The translations under genes were made by a program, and so were the position numbers. Under the pieces are notes generated by a model. It saw only the letters and a program-made list of their open reading frames with translations, was not told the DNA's origin and made no database searches. 64,000 nt of DNA from Saccopteryx bilineata (taxonomy: Eukaryota > Chordata > Mammalia > Chiroptera > Emballonuridae): NCBI RefSeq assembly GCF_036850765.1, contig NC_089492.1, positions 292,910,590 through 292,974,589 of the forward strand, in the 5' to 3' direction. Positions 56,598 to 64,000 of this stretch are shown in pieces; the stretch's first letter is position 1, and each line of letters opens with the position of its first letter.

Positions 56598-57368
56598 ATG
56601 TCCGTAGGCCAGCAGGTGTGGCACACAGCCATGCCGTCCCCCAGCCGGAGCAGCCCCATGGCCACAGTGCCCAGTTCCCCCAGCCCAGCCAGCAGCCCCA
56701 GGTCCCCCAGCACCCCTGGCTCGGAGAAGGTGGCCTCCCCACTGGAGTGCTCCATCTGCTTCTCGGGTTATGACAACATCTTCAAAACGCCCAAGGAGCT
56801 GTCCTGCACTCACGTTTTTTGCCTGGAATGCCTGGCACGACTGGCAGCTTCCCAGCCAACAGGCCGACCTGGCAGCGAGGCTGTGCCCTGCCCGTTCTGC
56901 CGGCAGCCTACAGCTGTGCCCGCTGCTGGGGCCCCCGCACTGCGCACCAGCCGTCAGCTGCTAGCCAGGATGCCAGCGCACCTTCGGAGGGAGGAACCCG
57001 TGTGGCTGGAGGGCACCAAACTGTGCTGCTGTCCCCCACCCTCTGCACCCGGCCTCTCGGCATCTGGCCTGGTATGCGTGGATGTGGGCCTGAGCAAGCC
57101 CACTGAGCCCGCTGTGCCCACGCCCACCCCAGCCCCTGCCCACCGCTGGGGCCGCCTGGCGCGCTGCTGGGCACGCTGCAGGGACTGGAGGCGCATGGCA
57201 CTCATCACGGCTCTGCTGCTGGTGCTCTTTGGCGTGGTGCTCTGGCCTGTGCAGTGTGCGCTCAAGACCGGGAGCCTGCACTGCCTGACCCAGCCGCCTG
57301 CCAGCACTGCCCCGGCCACCGTCACCTATGCAACCACCTTCTCTCTTGGGCCCCTGGCCGACAACTAG
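56598..57368 (+). CDS. RNF223: RNF223, membrane-anchored RING-finger E3 ligase candidate
   Basis: A single uninterrupted exon encodes 256 residues. A Ser/Pro-rich N-terminus (residues 11-45) precedes a C3HC4 RING with ligands C51, C54, C70, H72, C75, C78, C98 and C101 (CSICFSGYDN, CTHVFCLEC, CPFC). A linker with a CCC cluster (143-145) and a Pro-rich segment lead to a basic stretch and one transmembrane helix at about 200-219 (ALITALLLVLFGVVLWPVQ). The layout is that of the RNF183/RNF186/RNF223 family, whose members are membrane RING ubiquitin ligases; no substrate can be inferred. The ATG lies nine bases after a TCTCACAG acceptor. All zinc ligands are intact. The position after C1orf159 in the same orientation matches human synteny. 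Confidence 0.97.
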   Translation: MSVGQQVWHTAMPSPSRSSPMATVPSSPSPASSPRSPSTPGSEKVASPLECSICFSGYDNIFKTPKELSCTHVFCLECLARLAASQPTGRPGSEAVPCPFCRQPTAVPAAGAPALRTSRQLLARMPAHLRREEPVWLEGTKLCCCPPPSAPGLSASGLVCVDVGLSKPTEPAVPTPTPAPAHRWGRLARCWARCRDWRRMALITALLLVLFGVVLWPVQCALKTGSLHCLTQPPASTAPATVTYATTFSLGPLADN

Positions 57369-57862
57369 GGTTGTCCCATGCTCCACGTGTGGGTCCCCAG
57401 CCCACAGCTGGAGTCACGGGTGCAGCAGTTGCTGGGAGTCAGTCCCCTAGAACCCCAGAGGAGCCCCAACATCTTTGAGAACCCCATTTGGCTGCCCCCA
57501 CACTTATGGGACTGGGTCCTGATGGAGTAGGCCAAAGGCTCCCCACAGCCTCCAAGAATAACTGGCTCCTATGAGCCTCAGAGACCAGCCCCCTAACCCC
57601 CATCACACACTTGGGGAAACTGAGGCCCGGGGGAGACAGCCTGGCCAGGACCCCTCCCTGTACACACTGTGAATCGCTTATAGGGGCAGCCCCTTGCTGA
57701 GAAGAAACCTTATTTTCACATTTCACCCACAGCTCCTTCTCCAGACCCTCCCCAGGCAGGGCTGGCCCCTTACATTGGGTGGGGGTGCTGACCCTACTCT
57801 TGGAACAGGGGGACAGAGGGGAGCCGCAGAGAGCCCAGTCCCTCCTGAATTGTACATTTTTA

Positions 57863-57868
57863 AATAAA
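57863..57868 (+). terminator. RNF223: RNF223 polyadenylation signal
   Basis: AATAAA about 500 bases after the stop codon, in an AT-rich pocket of GC-rich DNA and followed by a TTTTCATTCTGTT-type T-rich element. This gives a 3' UTR of roughly 0.5 kb. Confidence 0.85.
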
Positions 57869-58097
57869 TTATTTTGTATCCACATTTCATAAGGAGTTTT
57901 CATTCTGTTCACCCGCCTCCCTGCACCACTGACTCCCTCCCTCGAGAAAAGCCCACAGTCCACCCCTGCCTCAGAGAGCCTCAATTCAAAGGACACCCCT
58001 ACTGGATCTGACTTCCAGCAGCCCTTAGGGCAGGTGAACCCCAGGTTCCAGGGGGTCCACCTCCTGTCCCCTCCAGGCTATGGATGGGTTAGAGCAG

Positions 58098-58390
58098 TTT
58101 TGGGGTTTTTTTGCTTGTTTGTTTTTGCGAGAGAGAGAGAGAAAGAGAGAGACAGGGAGAGAGATGAGAAGCATCAATTCATAGTTGTGGCAATTTAGTT
58201 GTTCATTGATTGCTTCTCATACATGCCTTGACCAGGGGTCTCCAGCCAAGCCAGCGACCATGGGGTCATGTTGACAATCCCATGCTTAAGCTGGTGAGCC
58301 TGCCCTCATGTCAGCGACCTTGGGGTTTCACACCTGGGACCTCAGCATCCCAGGTCGATGCTCTATTCACTGCACCACCACTGGTCAGGC
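58098..58390 (-). mobile_element. tRNA-derived bat SINE, long subfamily
   Basis: Reverse copy with a GA-rich tail, TTGTTCATTGATTGCTTCTC block, and a head ending CACCACCACTGGTCAGGC. Confidence 0.92.
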
Positions 58391-59727
58391 TGGGCTGGCA
58401 CAGTTTAAAATGTGGCTGTCTCCCAGGACTGTGATGCTTCACCAGGGAAGTAGGAATGGCCCACAGCATCTGGGACAGGGGAAGCTTTGGCCTGGTCTAG
58501 AACCCACCCCCATTCTCAACTATGGTCACCATACCCCCAAGAAGCCTCACGGCCCTACAGTCCTTCTGGAAGCCCTGACTGGAGAGCCACAGAACCCCAT
58601 GGCCCCACAGGAACCGAAGGCTAATGGTGCACAGAAGCAGAGGTTGTGACAACCAGTGTGTCCTGACAATACACAGACCACAGACTCCAGCAGACCCTCC
58701 CTGGGCCTGGCTTGTGAAGTGACCAAGTCCAGCCAGCCTCCACCCTGCCCAGACCCCACCCCCATGCCGTTTGTGCTGTTAACCCCAGGAACCCTGCACC
58801 ACGAGGTTCACATGGCAAACAAAGGCAAGGCTAGTTCTGGCTGTTGTCCTCCTCACCTCTCACCCCAGAACCCTGAACTTCCTGCTCCACCTAGCTGGGC
58901 TGTCGTAAGGACCAAAACACACCCTTTCCCCATGCCCCAAAAACACAGAACTGGGAACAGGGCATTTTACTGAGAACACTACAAAGGTACAGGACCATTG
59001 GGGATGGGACAGTGCATGCCACCATGGACCACATGACAGTGACATTGCACCTGTCATATACCAGTAATGCACATACGTAGCCTCTCCCTCATCACGGGCA
59101 GGGCCAGGCATGTTGTACGTGCAGTCACATGAGCATTTCACACACTCCCTCATTCAACAAGCATTTATCCATCTGTGTGATGGATAAAGCATTTATCACA
59201 GTGTGATGGACTGGGGTATGCCTAGACACAGCAGGGACATAGCCACTACCCAGGCCACATCCCAGACCACCGCTGTGGGAAGAGTGGAAGGGTGGCTCTG
59301 TTGGTGGGGGTGGTACCCGGCAGCCGGGCAGAAACCACACTGGCCACCAGCTTGCTTCCTTACTCATGACACACATTCAGGCTGACACTCAAACATATGG
59401 TACTCAAGGTCACACGTGGTCGCTGTGTTGTGCAGGTGGTCACTGGGGGCCACTGGAGGCATCCTACACTGGGAGACAAACCACAGCCGTAAAGCCCTGC
59501 CCCCTCCACCCTCTCCAAGGAGCCCCAGAAGGGACAAGGACACCAGGATCTCCCAACTGCCCTTCCCCATTTCTAGGCGTCCAGGCCTGTGTGTAGGGTC
59601 TGAGGGTTGGCCCCAGAACAAACTCCAGTTTACTGTCCTAAACACAGTCTGAAGAACGCAGAGGCAGCCAGCCTTCCCAGGCTCGGGGCCTCCTCGCGCG
59701 GCTCCCGGCTCAGGTTCGCGGAGCCCC
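58391..59727. other. Intergenic sequence between RNF223 and the phosphatase relic
   Basis: No gene is recognised. ACTCCCTCATTCAACAAGCA near 59,142-59,161 resembles an L2 remnant. No AGRN exon is present in this interval. Confidence 0.45.
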
Positions 59728-59782
59728 TCATCTCCTGAGGCTCAGCAGGTCCTGGTACATGCCGCCGGTGGTCTCTGGGGTC
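59728..59782 (-). pseudogene. Possible terminal exon of the SHP relic
   Basis: A good acceptor (CCATCTGCAG) is followed by a short frame, TTGGMYQDLLSLRR, and TGA. The YQDL word resembles a tail tyrosine site. Assignment to the gene rests on position only. Confidence 0.45.
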
Positions 59783-59939
59783 CTGCAGATGGAGACCCGG
59801 CTTTGTTGGTTCGCGCACCTACGCTCCGGCCATGTCTTCGCGGCCTCCTGCCCCAACCTCGCGGGGACATCGCCCGACCCCCACGCGGGACCGCGGCCTG
59901 GTTCCGCTCCTCGACGCCCCCACTCGCGCCACAGGCACT

Positions 59940-60045
59940 CGGAGGGCACGAGTCCACCGGCGCGGCGCCCACGTTCTGGTAGACACGCTCCTCCGAGGGT
60001 TCGCTCAGGGGGCGGGGTCCCCGGTCACCAGGCGGACGCCCGCGC
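59940..60045 (-). pseudogene. SHP relic, tyrosine-tail exon
   Basis: LSEPSEERVYQNVG matches the C-terminal ARVYENVG tyrosine motif of SHP-2. It is out of frame with the preceding exon remnant. Borders are approximate. Confidence 0.75.
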
Positions 60046-60060
60046 GGACCCCGCCCCCAA

Positions 60061-60180
60061 CTGCTCGCGCAGGCGCAGCTGCTCTCCCTGGAAGTACAGC
60101 TGCGGCGCCAAGTGCACGAACTTGTCCGGCGCTCGGGTCTGCACGGTCCCGTGGCGAATTCGCAAGACGAAGCCATGGCC
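60061..60180 (-). pseudogene. SHP relic, exon 13 (PTP domain end); exon 12 missing
   Basis: The frame reads GFVLRIRHGTVQT and RAPDKFVHLAPQLYFQ, then RLREQ, aligning with the SHP segment VRSQRSGMVQTEAQYRFIY and its helical end. Only 16 bases separate it from exon 11, so exon 12 with the rest of the HC(X5)R loop has been deleted. Confidence 0.8.
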
Positions 60181-60196
60181 TTGCCCCGGGTTTCAC

Positions 60197-60372
60197 CTGC
60201 AGTGCACCCCGGCAGGCCTGCCGTCCGGCCCCTGGCGTTCTTCTCTGGGTCCAGTCCGCCTCTTCCAGGAAGCGAGGACGCCCGGCGGGCTCCGCGAGGA
60301 GTGGTCGGGCGGGCCAGCTGAAATGCTGGTAATGCTTCACTGCGCGTGGAGGCTCTTCCCGGGCAGGGCGGG
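60197..60372 (-). pseudogene. SHP relic, exon 11 (WPD-loop region to VHC)
   Basis: HYQHFSWP aligns with the SHP HYQY.SWPDHG segment, but the catalytic WPD Asp is replaced (WPAR). FLEE follows at the right distance, and a shifted frame ends GVHC with GCAG|GTGAAA, the expected exon end. The start is uncertain. Confidence 0.8.
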
Positions 60373-60688
60373 CTGGTGAGCGCCCTGAGCCATCTGGGCA
60401 GTTCTCAGGAGGGGCCGACTGCAGGGTCAGAGCCGGTGCTGCAATGACCCCGGGGGTGGGAGAGGCACAGGAAGTAAACTGGGAGGAGGCAAGCCGTGGC
60501 CAGGAGTGATCATCAGGGCAAAGACAGAGCAGGAGAGGTTGGGAGGAAAAAATGGGACTCAGGGCTGGCGGAAAGGGGGCACAGGTGGTCCAGGTGCCTG
60601 GGGAAAGGAAAAGGGATCAGGTTTGGGGGACAGAGAGTTTTATTTGGGAAGGGCCAAATGTGAAGGGTCTACACTGTAGACTCTACAG

Positions 60689-60976
60689 CAGTGGTCCCCA
60701 ACCTTTTTTGGGCCATGGACCGGTTTAATGTCAGAAAATATTTTCACGGACCGGCCTTTAGGGTGGGATGGATAAATGTATCACGTGACCAAGACAAGGG
60801 TCAAGAGTGAGTCTTAGACTGATGTAACAGAGGGAATCTGGTCATTTAAAAAAGATAAAACATCGTTCAGACTTAAATATAAATAAAATGGAAATAATGT
60901 AAGTTATTTGTTCTTTCTCTGCGGACCGGTACCAAATGGCCCACGGACCAGTACCGGACAGAAATAGGCACCACTG
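60689..60976. mobile_element. Non-autonomous hAT DNA transposon inside the SHP relic
   Basis: Sister copy of the element at 5,470, starting CAGTGGTCCCCAACC. The right terminus is diverged (GCACCACTG). The 8-base flanks CTCTACAG / GTATACAG match at six positions. It lies in the intron between exons 10 and 11. Confidence 0.88.
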
Positions 60977-61275
60977 GTATACAGAGGAGACTGAAGCTGC
61001 TGAGATGGCAGGAAGAAACTGTAGAAGCCATGAGTGTGTGAGACCACCTGGAGTCAGGCATCTGGGGCCGGGGGTTGAGAATGTGGCCCACCTGTACACA
61101 CTGCCCAAAAGAGCCCAGGCCAGGATTGTGCCCACTGGGTTGATGGACATGGAAGCCAGCAAAATCAGTGGGATTGGCTGGAGCCAGTAGGACCCTGTTC
61201 ACCCTCATCGCAGACCTGAGGACTTCCTGACCACTCTAACTTGGCCCTGCATGTCCCATTGTCCTCAAGGCTCAC

Positions 61276-61403
61276 CTGGTCTGGCTGCCACACCTGCAGC
61301 TCCTGCACACAGTAGTCCTGGGCCTGGCACTCAGCCACACTGCACATGTGCACACAGTCATACAGCTGCGATGCAGCTCTGACCAGTACCAAAAACACTT
61401 GTT
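61276..61403 (-). pseudogene. SHP relic, exon 10, one frameshift
   Basis: After ACCCCAG it reads NKCFWYWSELHR. A one-base shift then gives QLYDCVHMCSVAECQAQ and DYCVQELQVWQPDQ, colinear with the SHP exon, and ends CAG|GTGAGC. Confidence 0.85.
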
Positions 61404-61589
61404 CTGGGGTTGGGGCCGGGCATTGCATCAGTGGTGTTGGAAGACCACCAGCACCCTTGCCCCTGTACCCTGAAGGGACTCACAGACACTCATGTATACA
61501 CAGAGCTTCCTGAAGACTGAAGAGGCAAGGTTGGGCCAGCCACAGGCACAAGTCCAGATAAGCACATGGGAACAAGCCTATACTCCTAC

Positions 61590-61691
61590 CTGGCCTTGCA
61601 GTACTTCCCTGGACAATGACACATGTATTCTCTCCTGGGTGGCAATGTACAACTTGCCCAGTCCTCGGCATGGCTTCTCCTCTGGGTCACT
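61590..61691 (-). pseudogene. SHP relic, exon 9, with internal deletion
   Basis: After TTTCAG the frame reads SDPEEKPCRGLGKLYIATQ; a shifted frame then gives ENTCVIVQ. About 50 bases between the IATQ and ENSRVIV equivalents are gone. The donor is GTAGGA. Confidence 0.85.
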
Positions 61692-61989
61692 CTGAAAGAG
61701 GATGGGGGACAGACAGCTGCCTGCCGTTTCTAGGAAGAGAGGACAAATGTAAGCCTATGCAAATTATATACAAAGTAGTCCCTGGTGACTCACACACACA
61801 GTCCCTTCTACTGTAGGCTAGGGAGGGGCTTAGAACCAATGTTTAGTCCAACCCTCTCTGAGGACCCCTTGGGGACTGCCACACCCTCTCCCCCCAAATA
61901 TTTATTGTCTTGCAAGTTCCATTGCCTGAGGCCTTGGCTTTCCCTAGGACATGCAGCAGGCCTGGCACACTTGCTTTGTGCACACCCAC

Positions 61990-62069
61990 ACTGATATAGT
62001 TGGCATTGATGTAGTCAGTGCCAGACATGCAGTCGTCCACCCCTTACAGGACAACATGGATGCTATCAA
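61990..62069 (-). pseudogene. SHP relic, exon 8 (PTP domain start), with a TAA stop
   Basis: After CTTCCCAG the frame reads FDSIHVVL, a TAA stop, then GVDDCMSGTDYINANYIS before a GTGGGT donor. The 80-base length is as expected. The stop falls where SHP-1 has Gln, so one C-to-T change could explain it. DYINANYI is a PTP-domain signature. Confidence 0.93.
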
Positions 62070-62160
62070 CTGGGAAGGGAAGATGTCACTCAGGTCTCCA
62101 GGAGGGAGCCTCACACCTGTGGTGGGAAGTGGTCCCTACCCCCACCCCAAGGCTCCTCAC

Positions 62161-62257
62161 AGGGAAGGATGTTCTTGTGCCAATTCTTGGGTTTATTGTC
62201 TGGCCACTGCCCCTCCTTCCTGGGATATGAGAGTCGGCATTCCTGCTGCTGTAGCAC
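62161..62257 (-). pseudogene. SHP relic, exon 7, open frame with intact splice sites
   Basis: The best-preserved exon. After CTGCTAG it reads [17 protein letters not shown] and then KNWHKNILP, ending CCCT|GTGAGG so that the Phe codon is completed by the next exon. The 97-base length gives the same split phase as in SHP genes. Roughly two thirds of residues match SHP-2 as I remember it. Confidence 0.92.
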
Positions 62258-62386
62258 CTAGCAGGAGGAGGGGATTTCAGCCACAGCCAACCCTTCCCCA
62301 GAGCCCACAACACCCCCAACACCACCTATGACCTGTTCCCCCAGTCTACAACACCCCACAACACTCCCCTACTCTGCACCTCATAC

Positions 62387-62500
62387 CTTGAACTCCCAGA
62401 AGCCCTGCTTGGCCTTCTTACCACCGGTGTCTGTGACCTTGTTGAGCTCCTGCTTGTGGCTGTCGATGGTTATAGTGCTGATCCTCGCGGCTTTGAGGGA
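62387..62500 (-). pseudogene. SHP relic, exon 6 (inter-domain linker), frame open
   Basis: Thirty-eight open codons read SLKAARISTITIDS, ..QELNKVTD and KAKQGFWEFK, aligning end to end with the SHP linker. The acceptor appears mutated (CCAA instead of a CAG end). The donor is AAG|GTATGA. Confidence 0.85.
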
Positions 62501-62794
62501 TTGGCAGGGAGAGGCCCATGCCCAAGCTTAACAGGGTCCCATGGTGCCCATCCAGGAGCAGCAGCCCGAGCCCACACCCTGCCCCTTGGCTGTCCTGCAC
62601 CTGTTTTTCCTGCGTGGGGCTGTGTTGGCATCCCTTGGGCCCTGCAGGGGAGCAGTCCACTCTGGATCCCAGGGTCCATATGCGGAATGTGGGGCATACC
62701 TGCAGAAAGGGGCACCACAGCCCCTGAATTCACTATGGCTTTTTTTCTATTTTAGAGAATTTTTATGAGTTTATTTGAACCCAAACTAGTGACA

Positions 62795-62905
62795 GAAAAA
62801 ATCTCAAATTCTCTCCCATGGGATTCTTAGAGCTCTCAACCAGTTTGCTGAGGGAGTGGAAACTCTCCCTGCCTTCCCACCTTCAACACCATGCTTCCCA
62901 TCTGG
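62795..62905 (-). pseudogene. SHP relic, exon 5 (C-SH2 second half), frameshifted
   Basis: After CCCCCACAG the first frame gives DGKHGVEGGKAGR, and a shifted frame gives FHSLSKLVESSKNPMGE, matching the FDSLTDLVEH..KNPM region of SHP-2. The 3' border is lost or unrecognisable, so the end is approximate. Confidence 0.78.
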
Positions 62906-62983
62906 CTGTGGGGGCAGCAGTGAGGGGCCTGGCCATAACTGCTTCCCAGAAGTCACACCCCACCGTGGCTGCAGCTCCCTAAC

Positions 62984-63149
62984 CTGGAAGCAGATCATCA
63001 TATGGTTGACAGGTGGCTGGCAGGCCACCTTGTCCAGCTGCTATGTCACAGACAGCATGAAGTCCCCAGGCTTGTCTGACTCTCCCTGACATTCCTTCTC
63101 CATCAGTAGCTTCTCAGCATCCTTGCCAGGTGGGTGTGCCTGGTACCAC
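62984..63149 (-). pseudogene. SHP relic, exon 4 (C-SH2 first half), with stop and FLVR deletion
   Basis: After GGTCAG the frame reads WYQAHPPGKDAEKLLMEKE, then jumps to KPGDFMLSVT. The five-residue region that should hold the FLVR motif, including the phosphotyrosine-binding Arg, is deleted. A TAG stop follows immediately. The end NHMMICFQ matches the exon end in SHP proteins; the donor is GTTAGG. Confidence 0.9.
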
Positions 63150-63766
63150 CTGACCTAGGGTAGGGGTGGGAGCACAGGTGAGATGGGGGGGGGGGGGTTG
63201 GCACAACCTGGCCAGGTGAAGGGGCACAGATTCACATGCAGCCAGAAGGCTCACAGACAGAGACAAACAGGCCCACCCAGATTTTGGGGCCCAGGCAGCA
63301 GTCCACCCTGGCCATCAAGCATCTACCCTGCCCATCTCTGACCCTCCCCTACTCAGGAGCCAGCAGGAGGCAGAGCAGGTAGGCTCTGCAGGGCCTGAGG
63401 TAGCCACCAGGTGGCAGCCTAGTCCTCAGCAAGGAAGGAAAGAGCTTCCCCAGACCAGCCCCACCCCCGTGACCCTCACAGATGCACCTTTGGGCCTCAT
63501 CAGTGCAGATGGGGAAACCAAGGCTGGAAGGCCCTGCTAACCCCATGTCAACAGCCAGGAAGCAGGGGTGAAGCTGGCTGTCGGACCACTGTGCACACTC
63601 CCCCTTGCATCTTGTGTCTGAGTCTCAGAGAGGGCAGACAGGACAGTCCCTCAGCTTTGCTGCAGCCATGAGGAGTGGAGGATGTCTCTGTGCCATGCCC
63701 AGCATACCCTGTCTGGGGATGCTCACATGCATACATGTGCAGATACAGGCAGATACTGCTGCTCAC

Positions 63767-63947
63767 TGCTCAGGCATCAGGTCCTGGCAGTCCAGCAGGT
63801 GCTGCAGCCCCACGGTGCCCCCCTGTGCTCACGGAGCTGACACCTGCACTGGCCAATGTAGTGCTGCACCAGCCTGGCCAGCATCCATTCAGGTCGTAAT
63901 AGTCGCCTGTGTTCTGGATCTTGATGTGGGTCACCTCCGTGTGGTGC
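63767..63947 (-). pseudogene. SHP relic, exon 3 (N-SH2 second half)
   Basis: After TTTCCAG the frame reads HHTEVTHIKIQNTGDYYDL, almost the SHP consensus. It then needs two frame changes to continue as LARLVQHYIG...QLREH and GTVGLQHLLDCQDLMPE. The end GAGCA|GTGAGC splits the Glu-Arg-Trp junction as SHP genes do. Confidence 0.92.
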
Positions 63948-64000
63948 CTGGAAAGGCCATCACCATTGGAGGGCCAATTCTGCTGTTACTACCCTCAGCT
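63948..64000. other. Intron of the SHP relic at the window edge
   Basis: Short sequence upstream of the exon 3 acceptor; no exon 2 sequence is seen before the window ends. Confidence 0.5.

Larger units (their letters stand above)
59690..60340. other. CpG-dense block over the 3' exons of the phosphatase relic
   Basis: CG dinucleotides are far denser here than on either side, comparable to the C1orf159 promoter island. The block covers the tail, exon 13 and exon 11 remnants. It could be an orphan CpG island or a GC-biased hotspot. Confidence 0.7.
59728..63947 (-). pseudogene. SHP-type (two SH2 + PTP) tyrosine phosphatase relic, introns retained, 5' end beyond the window
   Basis: On the - strand, eleven exon remnants appear in the order expected for SHP-1/PTPN6 and SHP-2/PTPN11: N-SH2 (exon 3), C-SH2 (4, 5), linker (6, 7), PTP domain (8-11, 13) and tyrosine tail. 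Diagnostic matches are EVTHIKIQNTGDYYDL, LQQQEC, SGTDYINANYI, KLYIATQ, VHC and RVYQNVG. Introns sit where SHP genes split codons (Glu-Arg/Trp after exon 3, Leu-Pro-Phe after exon 7), so it is not a retrocopy. Stops in exons 4 and 8, frameshifts in 3, 5, 9, 10 and 11, loss of the C-SH2 FLVR stretch and loss of the HC(X5)R exon show it is dead. SHP-1-like and SHP-2-like residues are mixed. Exons 1-2 must lie past 64,000. Family assignment is firm; gene identity is unknown. Confidence 0.9.

Noticed and set aside
60842..61208. Exon 11 of the phosphatase relic in the overlapping - strand frames here
   Set aside because: The apparent DF...VHQ similarity is weak and the frames run into the hAT element. 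A gap-free SHP-like match with the VHC exon end lies at 60,197-60,372.
59728..63947. A functional PTPN6- or PTPN11-like gene, or a processed retrocopy
   Set aside because: Two in-frame stops, at least five frameshifted exons and loss of the catalytic-loop exon exclude function. Retained introns at SHP positions exclude a retrocopy.
60000..64000. AGRN 3' exons, expected near here from human synteny
   Set aside because: No laminin-G or EGF repeat pattern is visible on either strand; the exon remnants match SHP phosphatase domains instead.

Overview
This is nuclear DNA of a bat. Several subfamilies of full-length tRNA-derived SINEs typical of Chiroptera, many with intact target-site duplications, sit beside decayed LINE-1, MaLR-like LTR and hAT DNA-transposon relics. 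The exact species cannot be read off; a horseshoe-bat-like or related lineage is my best guess from the SINE types. Two protein genes are clear: the orthologue of human C1orf159 (eight coding exons) and RNF223 (one coding exon), both on the + strand. In human these genes are neighbours at 1p36.33 with AGRN beyond RNF223, so the window reads that block in reverse. AGRN itself is not reached.

Layout. Positions 1 to about 40.5 kb are gene-poor flank upstream of C1orf159: unique sequence, about two dozen SINEs, four LINE-1 remnants, an array of AGGTCA-like half-sites near 3.8 kb, and AT-rich satellites near 17 and 37 kb. A CpG-island promoter at 40.56-41.48 kb carries paired CTCGCGAG and ACTACA..TCCCAG elements, and C1orf159 runs from it to a polyadenylation signal at 50.9 kb. 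A pyrimidine-rich minisatellite at 54.06-54.38 kb precedes a TATA-box promoter at 54.94 kb, and RNF223 follows (coding 56,598-57,368).

The notable object is on the - strand between RNF223 and the window end (59.73-63.95 kb). It is a multi-exon, intron-containing relic of a SHP-type protein tyrosine phosphatase (two SH2 domains plus a PTP domain, the PTPN6/PTPN11 family). Eleven exon remnants are colinear with SHP proteins from the N-SH2 domain to the C-terminal tyrosine tail, mostly with usable splice sites. The gene is dead: in-frame stops lie in the exons equivalent to 4 and 8, frameshifts in 3, 5, 9, 10 and 11, the phosphotyrosine-binding FLVR stretch of the C-SH2 is deleted, and the exon for the catalytic HC(X5)R loop is missing. 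It mixes SHP-1-like and SHP-2-like residues, so it may be the remains of a third SHP lineage rather than a recent copy. Its first exons lie beyond the window end.

The two living genes share no evident pathway. C1orf159 encodes a small single-pass membrane glycoprotein of unknown function, and RNF223 a membrane-anchored RING ubiquitin ligase candidate. The exon homology calls rest on my own translation and on remembered family sequences; no database search was run.
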